Shown here: one piece after another, positions 27,826-36,498 of the stretch
How positions within the stretch are numbered: position 1 is the first letter of the stretch
Layout of the letters: each line of letters starts with the position of its first letter
DNA from: Microbacterium kyungheense
GTDB lineage: Bacteria; Actinomycetota; Actinomycetes; Actinomycetales; Microbacteriaceae
Direction: 5' to 3'
Assembly (NCBI RefSeq): GCF_006783905.1
Contig: NZ_VFPE01000007.1
Location: forward strand, 124,001 to 188,000
DNA: 64,000 bases
Notes under the pieces: model-generated
Told to the model about the DNA's origin: nothing
The model's input: the letters and a program-made list of their open reading frames with translations, nothing else
Database searches by the model: none
Translations under genes and position numbers: made by a program

Positions 27826-28632
27826 TCAGGCCGGGCGGCGGCGTCCGCGCCAGGCGCGCACGCCCATCTGCACGGCGATGAAGGCGAGGTACACCGCGAA
27901 CAGCACATTGCCCACGAACGGGTCGACGAGCGTCGCGATCCATGCGCCGAGTGCGGTCGTGGTGCAGGCTGCGACACCGACGACGGCGGCGGCCACGAGG
28001 TCGACGTTGCCGCGCCGGATGTTGCCGAACGTGCCCGACACCGCAGCCGGGATCATCATGAGCAGCGATGTGCCCTTGGCCACCAGGTCGCTCGTGCCGA
28101 ACAGCACCATCAGCATCGGGACCACGATGATGCCGCCGCCGACGCCGATGAGACCCGAGAGGATGCCGGTCCCGAGACCCACGACCACCAATGCCGCGCC
28201 GCTCCCCCACGTGAGCACCAGTTCGGCGTCGCGGGACGGGATGACCAGGAACAGGCTCACGATCACGGCGACGAGGAACCCGACGAACGCCCAGCGCAGC
28301 ACGGTGAGCGACAGCCGCGGCAGCAGCCAGGTGCCGATCTGTGCGCCGAACACCGCACCGAGCGCGAGGAGCAGGGCGGGGATCCAGGCGACGGAGCCGG
28401 TGACCGCGTACGAGATCACGCCGACGGTCGCCGTCGGGACGATGGCGGCGAGCGAGGTGCCCGCGGCGAGGCGCTGGTCGAAGTGCAGGAACATGATCAG
28501 GAACGGCACGATGACGGTGCCGCCGCCGACGCCGAACAGGCCCGACAGCACACCGGCGACCAGGCCGATCCCGATGCAGGTGAGGTAGAAGCGTGTGTCG
28601 TGGGGCGGACGCTGAGTGCCCGGCGCGCTCAT
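27826..28632 (-). CDS. TauE/SafE (TSUP) family sulfite/sulfonate exporter
   Basis: A 268-aa membrane protein with about eight hydrophobic segments. The two family repeats each carry a glycine-rich GVGGGTVIVPFLI / GVGGGIIVVPMLM motif. TSUP proteins export sulfite, sulfoacetate or other organic acids. The ATG at 28632 overlaps the DUF2510 gene's stop as ATGA and is preferred over an upstream in-frame start. Confidence 0.9.
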   Translation of the reverse strand: MSAPGTQRPPHDTRFYLTCIGIGLVAGVLSGLFGVGGGTVIVPFLIMFLHFDQRLAAGTSLAAIVPTATVGVISYAVTGSVAWIPALLLALGAVFGAQIGTWLLPRLSLTVLRWAFVGFLVAVIVSLFLVIPSRDAELVLTWGSGAALVVVGLGTGILSGLIGVGGGIIVVPMLMVLFGTSDLVAKGTSLLMMIPAAVSGTFGNIRRGNVDLVAAAVVGVAACTTTALGAWIATLVDPFVGNVLFAVYLAFIAVQMGVRAWRGRRRPA

Positions 28633-29570
28633 TCGTCGTAGTAGAGGTCGTCGATCACCCACGCGGAGCCGTCCGGCACCAGCGTGTAGTGGTAGACGGT
28701 CGCCCCGGACGACGGGTCGGCGGGGTCGCCGTTCTCGTCGACGAGGAGCGTGTAGGTCTCGTTCGTGGTGATCTCGATCTCGTCCTCGTCGGACTCGACC
28801 CCGGTGATCGCCAGCTCGTAGTCGTCGAACGTGTCGTCGAAGTTCGCGGCGTCGCTCTGGAACGTCTCGCAGTCGACGTACTGGCTCGCCTCGCGGAAGT
28901 CCTCGGTGGTCACCGCGAGGAGTTCGTCGCAGTCACCGGTCTGCCAGGCGTGGTCGTACGTCTGTACGGCGCTGACGGCGGCCTTCTCGTCGTCGGTCTG
29001 CGCGGCGCCGCCGCCCGAGGTCGCGTTCAGGATCAGCAGCGGCACCACGACCGCGACGGCGATGACGATGCCCAAGAGCACGACGCCGAGCACCACCCAC
29101 ACGATCCAGAGCTTGGACGAGGACCGCGGCTCGGTGGCGGCGGCGAACGCGCCGCCCGGCGCGGCACCCGGGTACGGCGGCTGCGCGTACGCAGGGTCGG
29201 CCGTGGGGTACTGCGGCGCGGCGCCGTACTGCTGCGGGGCAGCGCCGTACTGCGCGGGGGCGTACTGCGGTGCTTCCGGCTGGGCGGCGCCGTACGGCGG
29301 CACCGGCTGCGGCGGCACGGCTGCGGTGTTCTGCTGGGCGAGGTAGGCGGCCACGCCCGGGTCGATCGCCGGAGCCGCCGGGGGCGCGGTCGCCGGAGCG
29401 GCGGGCTGCTCGAACCCGAGCTGGGCGGCGACGATCTCGGCTTCGCTCGGCGCGGGCGACGCCACCGGATCGGGTTGCGCGACATGCTCCGTCCACTGGA
29501 CGCCGTCCCACCAGCGCATCGCGCCGTGACCGTCGTCGTACCAGCCGGGAGGAGTCGTCGTCATGCTCAA
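28629..29570 (-). CDS. DUF2510-domain membrane protein
   Basis: A protein of about 313 aa. The N-terminal DUF2510 motif is PPGWYDDGHGAMRWWDGVQWTEH. It is followed by a Pro/Ala/Gln/Tyr-rich stretch (repeated QYGAAPQ), one membrane helix (about residues 155-182), and an acidic extracellular domain resembling a SnoaL/NTF2-like or lipoprotein-type fold. The function is unknown; such proteins are frequent at the actinobacterial membrane. The start is either TTG at 29570 (GGAG 7 bases upstream) or ATG at 29564 (GGAG 13 bases upstream). The TSUP gene is coupled. Confidence 0.8.
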   Translation of the reverse strand: MSMTTTPPGWYDDGHGAMRWWDGVQWTEHVAQPDPVASPAPSEAEIVAAQLGFEQPAAPATAPPAAPAIDPGVAAYLAQQNTAAVPPQPVPPYGAAQPEAPQYAPAQYGAAPQQYGAAPQYPTADPAYAQPPYPGAAPGGAFAAATEPRSSSKLWIVWVVLGVVLLGIVIAVAVVVPLLILNATSGGGAAQTDDEKAAVSAVQTYDHAWQTGDCDELLAVTTEDFREASQYVDCETFQSDAANFDDTFDDYELAITGVESDEDEIEITTNETYTLLVDENGDPADPSSGATVYHYTLVPDGSAWVIDDLYYDE

Positions 29571-29603
29571 ACCCTATCTCCGGCGTGCGCCTGCGAAGAG
29601 ACC

Positions 29604-29639
29604 AGTGGATGCCGGCGGCCGCGGCCGCCGGCATCCACT
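29604..29639 (-). terminator. 36-bp perfect palindrome after copB-like gene
   Basis: Two 18-base arms without a loop contain AGTGGATGCCGGCG and its complement. It lies 13 bases past the ATPase stop and before the DUF2510 gene. It has no T-run. Confidence 0.8.
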
Positions 29640-29652
29640 CGTCCGAAGGGGG

Positions 29653-31950
29653 TCAGCGGTCGAGCACCGCGCGCACGCTCGCCTCGGGTGTGGGCCCCTG
29701 CGCCCGGAGGCTCCGCGCAGCGCGCCAGCGCTGCGTGGAGGGGGCGTAGGGAAGCTCGAGGCGGCGCAGCAGCTGCGCGTTGAGCGCGACGACCACCGTC
29801 GACAGCGACATCAGGATCGCGCCGACCGACATCGGCAGCACGAACCCGATGGGGGCCAGCACGCCGGCCGCGAGCGGCACCGAGATCAGGTTGTAGCCGG
29901 CGGCCCACCACAGGTTCTGCGTCATCTTGCGGTAGCCGGCGCGCGACAGCTCGATCACCGACAGCACCGACCGCGGGTCGCTGGAGGCGAGGATCACGCC
30001 GGCGGAGCCGATCGCGACGTCGGTCCCGGCCCCGATGGCGATGCCGACGTCCGCGCGGGCGAGCGCGGGGGCGTCGTTGACGCCGTCTCCGACCATGGCG
30101 ACCTTGAGCCCCTCGGCCTGGAGCTCGGCGACCTTCGCCGCCTTGTCCTCCGGGCGGACGCCGGCGAACACGCGCCGGATGCCGAGCGCCTGGGCGACCG
30201 AGCGGGCGACGGGCTCGGCATCCCCGGTGATCATCACGACCTCGACCCCGAGCCTTCCCAGCGCCTCGACCGCCTCACGGGACTCGGGACGGATCTCGTC
30301 GGCGAGCGCGAGGCCGCCCACCACCTCGCCGTCGCGCACGACGTGCAGCACGATCGATCCCTGCTCGCGCCAGGCCTCTGCCGCCGGCACGTCGCCGGCA
30401 CCGACCTCGTCCAGCAGTCGCGGGCCGCCGACCCGGATCGTCGCACCGTCGACGGTCGCGGTGACGCCCACCGCCGGCGACGACTGGAAGCCCGTCGCGG
30501 GGGCGATCGCGAGTCCGCGCTCCTCGGCCGCGCGCACGATCGCGCGGGCCAGCGGGTGCTCGCTGTCGGCCTCGGCGGATGCCGCGAGCGCGAGCACGCC
30601 GTCGGCTGGGCCCACGCGGCCAGAGGCTCCGCTCGACGCGTCAGCGGCGAGTGGAGGGGCCGTGGGGACGAGCTCTGCGACCGCCGCGATGTCGACGACG
30701 GTGGGCTCGCCCTTGGTGAGGGTGCCGGTCTTGTCGAACAGCACGGCGCCGATGGTGCGCATGCTCTCCAGCGCGAGGCGGTCCTTCACGAGCACGCCGC
30801 CGCGGGCCGCGCGCTCCGTGGCGATCGAGACGACGAGCGGGATGGCCAGACCGAGCGCGTGGGGACACGCGATCACGAGCACCGTGATGGTCCGGATGAC
30901 CGCGTCGTCCGGCATCCCGATCGCCGTCCAGACGATCGCGGTGATCGCCGCCGCGCCGAGTGCGAACCAGAACAGCCAGCCCGCGGCGCGATCGGCCAGG
31001 CGCTGCGCGCGCGAGGTCGAGTTCTGCGCGTCCGCGACGAGTCGACGGATGCCGGCGAGCGTGGTGTCGTCGCCGGTGGCGGTCACCTGCACCCGCAGGC
31101 CGGAGTCGGTCGCCACCGTGCCGGCGGTCACCTGGTCGCCCACGGTGCGGGCGACGGGGCGGGACTCGCCCGTCACCATGGACTCGTCCATGTCGGCGCC
31201 GCCGTCGACGATGCGGCCGTCTGCCGGCACACTGCCGCCGGGGCGGACCACCACGACGTCGCCGACGCGCAGGTCCGACGGCGCGACCGTGACGATGCGG
31301 TCCGCCTCGACGCGCTCGGCCTCGTCGGGGAGGAGGGCGGCCAGCGAGTCCAGCGCGGACGTCGTCTGCGCGAGCGACCGCATCTCGATCCAGTGGCCCA
31401 GCAGCATGATCACGATGAGGAGCGCCAGCTCCCACCAGAACTCGAGCTCGTGGTGCAGCAGCCCGAGGCTCGCACCCCACGACGCGAAGAACGCGACCGT
31501 GATGGCGAGGCCGATCAGGAGCATCATGCCGGGCTTGCGGGCGCGCAGCTCCGACACGGCGCCGGTGAGGAACGGCCAGCCGCCCCAGAGGTACATGACG
31601 GTGCCGATCAGGGGCGAGACCCAGCCCACCCACGGCGCATCGGGCAGCGAGTAGCCGAGGACCATCGCGAACATGCCCGAGAAGGCGACGACCGGGACGG
31701 CGAGGATGAGGTTGATCCAGAACAGCCGACGGAACCGGGCGACATGGTCGGCGCCGTGGCCCGCGTGGGCGCCGTGGCCGGCGTGGGGGTCGTGGGTCGC
31801 CGTCGCCATCGCGGAGTGGTCGTGGGCGGTGTGGTCGTGACCGGTGTGGTCGTGCCCGGCATGATCGTGGGAGGCGTGCGCGGCGTCGTCGGGAAGCGCC
31901 GCGGGGGCGGCACCGCCGTGGTCGTGGTGGTCGCGGTGCGGGTCGGTCAC
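29653..31950 (-). CDS. CopB-type copper/silver-translocating P-type ATPase
   Basis: A 765-aa heavy-metal P1B ATPase. The N-terminus is a histidine-rich metal-binding tail (about residues 4-66). The membrane metal site is ACPHALGLAIPL (CPH, the CopB type, for Cu or Ag), and the phosphorylation site is DKTGTLTKG. TGES, the TGD in MITGDAE and VGDGVNDAP are all present. Residues 428-449 are encoded by a 66-bp palindromic repeat (30604-30669) placed exactly in frame between the P- and N-domain segments. A diverged copy lies in the C-terminal tail. A CsoR-type operator lies upstream. Whether the insert impairs the enzyme is unknown. Confidence 0.93.
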   Translation of the reverse strand: MTDPHRDHHDHGGAAPAALPDDAAHASHDHAGHDHTGHDHTAHDHSAMATATHDPHAGHGAHAGHGADHVARFRRLFWINLILAVPVVAFSGMFAMVLGYSLPDAPWVGWVSPLIGTVMYLWGGWPFLTGAVSELRARKPGMMLLIGLAITVAFFASWGASLGLLHHELEFWWELALLIVIMLLGHWIEMRSLAQTTSALDSLAALLPDEAERVEADRIVTVAPSDLRVGDVVVVRPGGSVPADGRIVDGGADMDESMVTGESRPVARTVGDQVTAGTVATDSGLRVQVTATGDDTTLAGIRRLVADAQNSTSRAQRLADRAAGWLFWFALGAAAITAIVWTAIGMPDDAVIRTITVLVIACPHALGLAIPLVVSIATERAARGGVLVKDRLALESMRTIGAVLFDKTGTLTKGEPTVVDIAAVAELVPTAPPLAADASSGASGRVGPADGVLALAASAEADSEHPLARAIVRAAEERGLAIAPATGFQSSPAVGVTATVDGATIRVGGPRLLDEVGAGDVPAAEAWREQGSIVLHVVRDGEVVGGLALADEIRPESREAVEALGRLGVEVVMITGDAEPVARSVAQALGIRRVFAGVRPEDKAAKVAELQAEGLKVAMVGDGVNDAPALARADVGIAIGAGTDVAIGSAGVILASSDPRSVLSVIELSRAGYRKMTQNLWWAAGYNLISVPLAAGVLAPIGFVLPMSVGAILMSLSTVVVALNAQLLRRLELPYAPSTQRWRAARSLRAQGPTPEASVRAVLDR
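29688..29753 (-). repeat. Diverged copy of the 66-bp coding palindrome
   Basis: It aligns without gaps to the copy at 30604-30669, with about 16 differences in 66 bases by hand comparison. The shared blocks TGGGCCC, GAGGCTCCGC and GTGGAGGGG are intact. It forms the C-terminal tail of the copper ATPase, beyond the usual end of that family. It is read in a different frame from the other copies. Confidence 0.65.
30604..30669 (-). repeat. 66-bp in-frame palindromic element, copy A
   Basis: It starts GGCTGGGCCCACGCGGCC and ends GGCCGTGGGGAC on the plus strand. The ends are imperfect inverted repeats, and the middle holds CCGCT-C-GACGCGTC-AGCGG. It adds 22 residues to the copper ATPase without disturbing the frame. 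It differs from copy B at two positions. Confidence 0.9.
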
Positions 31951-31980
31951 GAGGTTCTCCTCATCGATGGGACGATTCCG

Positions 31981-32001
31981 TTATACCCCCTAGGGGTATA
32001 A
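31981..32001. promoter_or_regulatory. CsoR-type copper operator
   Basis: TTATACCCC-CTA-GGGGTATAA is a perfect 9-3-9 palindrome matching the known CsoR/copper operator shape (ATACCCC...GGGGTAT). It lies 30 bases upstream of the copper ATPase start. No csoR gene is in the window. Confidence 0.85.
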
Positions 32002-32109
32002 GGGTCAATGCTCCGGCCGCCGACGGTATTCCCACGACGGCTGCCCTGTTCCGGATGTCGGCGCCCTGCGGCACACTGGCGCTGTCGCCGATTCGCCGGA
32101 GGAGCCGAA

Positions 32110-33492
32110 ATGGACATCATCCTGGTCGCAGGCCTGTGGATGGGCGGGTGGGCCTGGTATGAGGTCGCGCCCGCGCTGGAAGAAGCCGGGCACCGGCCGG
32201 TGCCGGTCACGCTGCCGGGCATGGGATCGGTGGATGCCGACCGCTCGTCGATCTCGCTGGCCGATCACGTCGCGGCCGTCGTCGAGGCGATCGACGCCGC
32301 ACCGGGCGAGCAGGTCGTCCTCGTCGGCCATTCGGCGAGCGCGGGCATCGTCTACGCCGCGGCCGACGCCCGACCCGACAGGGTCGCGCACCTGATCCTG
32401 GTGGGCGGGTTCCCTGCCGCACACGGCACTCCCCTGCTGCGCGGCTTCGAGCCTGTGGGCGGCGAGCTGCCGCTGCCGGACTGGAGCGAGTTCGACGAGG
32501 CCGACCTGCGCGACCTCGGCGAGGGCGGCATGGCAGCCTTCGGCGCGTTCGCGGTGCCGTCGCCGGCGGGCGTCGTGACCGGCATCCAGCAGCTGCACGA
32601 CGACCGGCGGTTCGACATCCCCGTCACCGCGGTCTCGACCGAGTACTCCACTGCAGACCTCAAGGACTGGATCGACGCCGGCGAAGAGCCCGTGCAGGAG
32701 TTCACGCGGTTCCGCGATGTGACGTATGTCGACCTGCCGACCGGGCACTGGCCGATGCTCACGCGTCCACGGCAGCTCGCGAACATCATCGTCGCGCAGC
32801 CGCCGATCGGCGACGGCACGATCGCGCCTGACGTCGAGTTCATCAGCTCCCGCACGTTCCACGCCGCCGACGGCGTCGAGGACTGGCGCGTGCTGTACGG
32901 CGGTGCCCACGCGTTCTTCCGCGCCGAGTCGCTCGGCGCCGGCGCGCGATTGGTGGCCGAGGTCGTCGCGATCGCCGAGGAGCAGGGCCACTTCCCCGAC
33001 ATCGACCTGCGCCCCGAGGGTGTGTTCGTCAAGACCTTCAGTCACCGCAGCGGCTCGCTGAGCGCCGCCGACGCCGAACTGGCCGCTGCCGTCTCGGCCG
33101 CCGCGCGGCGCCTGGAGCTCGAGCCCGACCCCTCGGTCCTGCGCGTGCTCGGCATCGCGGTCGTGCAGGGTCCGGACGCGCATGTGCGCCCGTTCTGGAC
33201 GGCCGCGCTGGGGTACGAGCCGATGGGCGCCGACGACGCCGTGGATCCGCTGCGACGCAGCCCCCACCTCTGGTTCCAGACGATGGAGCCGCCCAAGGCG
33301 GGGCGCGGCCGCACGCACATCGATGTGTCGGTGCCGCGCGACCGGGTCGACTCCTACGTCGCTGCGGCGCTGGAGGCGGGCGGACGTCTCGCAGACGACT
33401 CGCACGTGCCGGAGTGGTGGACCCTCGCCTCGCCCGACAACCACGGCGTCGACCTCGCTGCCTGGTCGGACGACACCGACGAGGTGGGCTGA
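32110..33492 (+). CDS. Alpha/beta-hydrolase - PCD-like - VOC fusion protein
   Basis: A 460-aa protein with three parts. Residues 1-230 are an alpha/beta hydrolase: nucleophile elbow LVGHSASAG and histidine in LPTGHWPML. Residues about 250-345 resemble pterin-4a-carbinolamine dehydratase (PDVEFISSRTFHAADG, GHFPDIDLRPEGVFVKTFSH). Residues about 350-455 are a VOC/glyoxalase-like domain (VRPFWTAALGYEP, LWFQTMEPP, HIDVSVP). The PCD-VOC pair is known in actinobacteria; fusion to a hydrolase is less usual. The ATG at 32110 follows GGAGGAG. The gene is divergent from the copper ATPase across the CsoR-type operator. The substrate is unknown. Confidence 0.85.
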   Translation: MDIILVAGLWMGGWAWYEVAPALEEAGHRPVPVTLPGMGSVDADRSSISLADHVAAVVEAIDAAPGEQVVLVGHSASAGIVYAAADARPDRVAHLILVGGFPAAHGTPLLRGFEPVGGELPLPDWSEFDEADLRDLGEGGMAAFGAFAVPSPAGVVTGIQQLHDDRRFDIPVTAVSTEYSTADLKDWIDAGEEPVQEFTRFRDVTYVDLPTGHWPMLTRPRQLANIIVAQPPIGDGTIAPDVEFISSRTFHAADGVEDWRVLYGGAHAFFRAESLGAGARLVAEVVAIAEEQGHFPDIDLRPEGVFVKTFSHRSGSLSAADAELAAAVSAAARRLELEPDPSVLRVLGIAVVQGPDAHVRPFWTAALGYEPMGADDAVDPLRRSPHLWFQTMEPPKAGRGRTHIDVSVPRDRVDSYVAAALEAGGRLADDSHVPEWWTLASPDNHGVDLAAWSDDTDEVG

Positions 33493-33499
33493 CGCCGGC

Positions 33500-33994
33500 C
33501 TACCGCACCATGCGCGCGTCGGTGATCGAGGGCGCGCCCTCGTCGACCACCTCGACGCCGTCGAACTCGAATCCGTTGCGACGGTAGAAGGCGATGGCGC
33601 GCGGGTTCTGCTTCGCCACCCACAGCATGGCCGGGCCATCGCCCAGCACGCCGTCGATCAGCGCCTGCCCGGCTCCCTGGCCGTGGCGCTCGGCCGCGAG
33701 GTACAGCATGTACAGGTGCCGGTCACGGGGTGCCTCATCGGCGTGGGGGCCGATCGGCCGCCCTGAGACAGCGAACCCGATGATGCGTCCGTCTTCCTCG
33801 GCGACCCGGACGATCATGTCGTCCCGCGGATCTTCGAGCATGCGGGTCCACATCCGGCGGCGGCCCTCCACGAACGCATCGTCGAAGTATCCGTCCGGCA
33901 GCAGCTCGGTATAGGTCTCCTGCCACGTCGTCACGTGCAGTGCCGCGAGCTCCTCGGCGTCGGAGGGGACGGGGGCGCGCAGCGTGAACGTCAT
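33500..33994 (-). CDS. GNAT-family N-acetyltransferase
   Basis: A 164-aa acetyltransferase. It has the acetyl-CoA motif LAAERHGQGAGQALIDGV and the C-terminal NPRAIAFYRRNGFEFDG typical of GNAT proteins. It transfers an acetyl group to an unknown small molecule or protein amine. It stands between the fusion gene (convergent) and the sulfatase cluster. Confidence 0.9.
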   Translation of the reverse strand: MTFTLRAPVPSDAEELAALHVTTWQETYTELLPDGYFDDAFVEGRRRMWTRMLEDPRDDMIVRVAEEDGRIIGFAVSGRPIGPHADEAPRDRHLYMLYLAAERHGQGAGQALIDGVLGDGPAMLWVAKQNPRAIAFYRRNGFEFDGVEVVDEGAPSITDARMVR

Positions 33995-34021
33995 CTCGAC
34001 ATCCTGCCAGTCGCAGCAGGC

Positions 34022-35713
34022 TCAGCGCGCCGCGTCGAACGCCGCGAAGAACCGGTCGCGGACCTCGTCCATGCGCCACACCGGCGCCGCGTCACCCGGA
34101 AGCAGGCCGTCCTGCCAGCCCCAGTCGGCGATCGCCGCGAACACGGCGGGATCGCGGGCGATGACGGTGGCCGGCACGTCGTGCGAGGCTGGGCCCACGC
34201 GGCCCGAGGCTCCGCTCGACGCGTCAGCGGCGAGTGGAGAGGCCGTGGGGACCTCCCCGCTCACGATCGCGGCGGGCTGGTGGTCACCCAGGACGAGCAC
34301 GACCAGGTCGGGGTCGTCGACGTTCTGCAGGAACGACACGAGAGCGCCGAGCGAATACTGCACCGACATGCCGTAGTACCGCTGCACCGTGCGCGGGTTC
34401 TGCCACACGGCGCTCGCCGTCCGGCTCTGCGCGGGCTGGGCGTCGTACACGGAGCCGTCGCCGATCTCGTCCCACGGCACGAGCTGCGGCAGCGGGGCCC
34501 ACGGCGTGTGCGACGACACGAGGTCGATCTCGGCCATGACCGGATCGTGGTCACCCGCGAGCTGCGTGTCGGCGAAGTGCTTCAGCGTGTACTGGTCGGG
34601 GATGCGCGCGTACCCGAACCGCGGACCGCGATAGCCGACGTCGCCGGCGTCCAGCTGCGTGTCGTAGCCGTAGAACGACGTGCCCTCCTCCCATGTCCGC
34701 GTGTTCGAGGGGACGTCGGCGACCGTGCGCCACCCCGCTTCCGCGAACGCGCGGGTCAGCGTGAGACGGTCGCTGGTCACCACCTGTTCGTACGCGGTCT
34801 GCGCGTCGACCCACACGCCCGACTGCAGCGTCGAGTGGGCGAGCCAGCTGCGCCCGCCGTATGTGGGCGAGGTGAGCCACGCACTCCGGGTCGCGTAGCC
34901 GCCGGCGGCGAGCGCCGCCTCACCGTCGGCCAGCACCGCGCGCACGCCGTCCGCGATGCCGTCGCCCTCGAGGGCGACGCGGCCGTAACTCTCGACGAAG
35001 ACGATCAGGACGTCCTTGCCGTGCAGCGCGCCGAGCAGGTCGTCGGCGGGCACGTCCGCGTAGGCGTCGTCGGCGATGTCGCGTGCGACGGCGGCCTGTT
35101 CCTGCAGCGCCGACACCGTGCGCGCCACCGCCGTTCCCACCGACCCGACGGATGCCGCGGCCGCAACTGGGTCGGTCATCCGCAGCGGGGGCGCCACGAC
35201 GGCCGCCGCCACCCACACCGCGACCGCGCCGGCGAGCACCGCCCGCCCGTCGGCCGAGCGTCGCACGAGGCGCGCCACGCGCAGCGCCGCCCATGCGAGG
35301 CCGCCGATGCATGCGAGCACCACGAGCACGACGACCGCGACGAGGAGGTTCGCCAGCGGCGGCCCGATGGCGTCCGACACGACGCCGTGCGCATCGGCGA
35401 GCTGCGGCCAGTCCAGGGGGACGAAGTGGATGCCGAGCGCGGCCTCATAGCCGCGGTCGATGCCCGCCAGCACCAGCGCCAGCGTGACGAACAGGCCGAA
35501 CGCGGCGGCGAGCGCGCGGCGCAGCCATGCCCACGGCACGATCGCCAGCACCAGGACGACGACGAGCGATTCCACCGGGATGCGGAGCATGGCGGTGCCT
35601 CCGGAGCCGATGATCCCGGGCAGAACCGGAAGCACGATCAGCAGCACGATCGCGAACGCCGTCACGAGGCGGCGGGCGCGGCGGCCGGCGGCGCCCGCGG
35701 CGGGCCCACTCAC
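34022..35713 (-). CDS. Membrane sulfatase/phosphoglycerol-transferase-like protein
   Basis: A 563-aa protein with about five N-terminal membrane helices (residues 10-190) and an extracellular alkaline-phosphatase-superfamily domain. It has VLIVFVESYGR, a GGRSWLAHSTLQSG region in the place of the LtaS nucleophile site, and LVLGDHQPAAIV. It may transfer or remove a phospho or sulfo group on a cell-surface glycolipid. The GTG at 35713 overlaps the RibD-like stop as GTGA. Residues 488-509, just after LGDHQPAAIVSGE, come from the 66-bp palindromic repeat. It is the last gene of the pterin/glycolipid cluster. Confidence 0.85.
   Translation of the reverse strand: MSGPAAGAAGRRARRLVTAFAIVLLIVLPVLPGIIGSGGTAMLRIPVESLVVVLVLAIVPWAWLRRALAAAFGLFVTLALVLAGIDRGYEAALGIHFVPLDWPQLADAHGVVSDAIGPPLANLLVAVVVLVVLACIGGLAWAALRVARLVRRSADGRAVLAGAVAVWVAAAVVAPPLRMTDPVAAAASVGSVGTAVARTVSALQEQAAVARDIADDAYADVPADDLLGALHGKDVLIVFVESYGRVALEGDGIADGVRAVLADGEAALAAGGYATRSAWLTSPTYGGRSWLAHSTLQSGVWVDAQTAYEQVVTSDRLTLTRAFAEAGWRTVADVPSNTRTWEEGTSFYGYDTQLDAGDVGYRGPRFGYARIPDQYTLKHFADTQLAGDHDPVMAEIDLVSSHTPWAPLPQLVPWDEIGDGSVYDAQPAQSRTASAVWQNPRTVQRYYGMSVQYSLGALVSFLQNVDDPDLVVLVLGDHQPAAIVSGEVPTASPLAADASSGASGRVGPASHDVPATVIARDPAVFAAIADWGWQDGLLPGDAAPVWRMDEVRDRFFAAFDAAR
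34187..34252 (-). repeat. 66-bp in-frame palindromic element, copy B
   Basis: Near-identical to copy A (two differences) and read in the same orientation and codon phase as copy A. It inserts 22 residues into the sulfatase domain between SGE and SHDVPATVIA, which are adjacent or close in typical family members. Confidence 0.9.
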
Positions 35714-36498
35714 GGTCCCGGCGCGGCCCCGGCCGGACCGCCCCCGGCTGGCACGGACCCCGGAGGCACAGGCCCCGGGAGGGCGTCGCCACCGTCGTCG
35801 CCGAGGTCGCAGCGGTCCGACAGGGCGTAACGGAGCAGGACGACATCGCCGATCTGGCGGGTGTCGGCCAGGTGTGCGCGCCGCGAGGGCGTCCACGGGA
35901 AGCGGCCGGGACCGACGGCCCGCGGCGCGCCGGGCTCGCCGACGAAGAACGGTGCGACGACGAGGTGCAGCTCGTCGACGAGGTCGGCCTGAAGGAACTG
36001 CGTCAGCACACGCCCGCCGCCCTCGACCATGAGCCGCCGGATGCCCTGCCGTTCGCCGAGGTCGTCGAGGAGGTCGGCCATCACGACGCAGTCGCCGTCG
36101 CCCAGCCCGACGACGGTGGCCAGCCCGCCGAGCCGGGCGCGCAGCTGCGGCGCGCGGTCGGTCGGGCAGTACACGAGGCGCGTCGACTCGCCCGTCGTGA
36201 AGAACGCGGCATCCGCAGACAGGTCCCCGGATGCGGTGACCGTCACCTTCGCCGGCGATTCGGCGTGGCCGAGCGAGAGGCGCCGCGCGCGGCGCGCGGT
36301 GTCGCGCACGAGCAGCCGCGGGTCGTCCCGGCGCACCGTCGAGGCGCCGACCATGATCGCGTCGCTGCGCGCACGCACGTCGTCGACGCGATCGAGGTCG
36401 GCGGCGTTCGACATCGCGAGCCGCTGCGGCAGCTCGCTGTCGAGGTAGCCGTCGATCGACATCGCGCAGCTGAGGGTCACATACGGCCGCCTAGTCAT
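35710..36498 (-). CDS. RibD C-terminal-domain / dihydrofolate-reductase-like protein
   Basis: A 262-aa reductase. The start MTRRPYVTLSCAMSIDGYL is the typical RibD-C opening, and VGASTVRRDDPRLLV and LMVEGGGRVLTQFL are family motifs. It should use NADPH to reduce a pyrimidine or pterin-like substrate. It lacks the deaminase half of RibD. The C-terminus is Pro/Gly-rich. The ATG at 36498 overlaps the flippase-like stop by 8 bases and is preferred to 36519. It is part of the conserved-looking overlapped cluster. Confidence 0.88.
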   Translation of the reverse strand: MTRRPYVTLSCAMSIDGYLDSELPQRLAMSNAADLDRVDDVRARSDAIMVGASTVRRDDPRLLVRDTARRARRLSLGHAESPAKVTVTASGDLSADAAFFTTGESTRLVYCPTDRAPQLRARLGGLATVVGLGDGDCVVMADLLDDLGERQGIRRLMVEGGGRVLTQFLQADLVDELHLVVAPFFVGEPGAPRAVGPGRFPWTPSRRAHLADTRQIGDVVLLRYALSDRCDLGDDGGDALPGPVPPGSVPAGGGPAGAAPGP

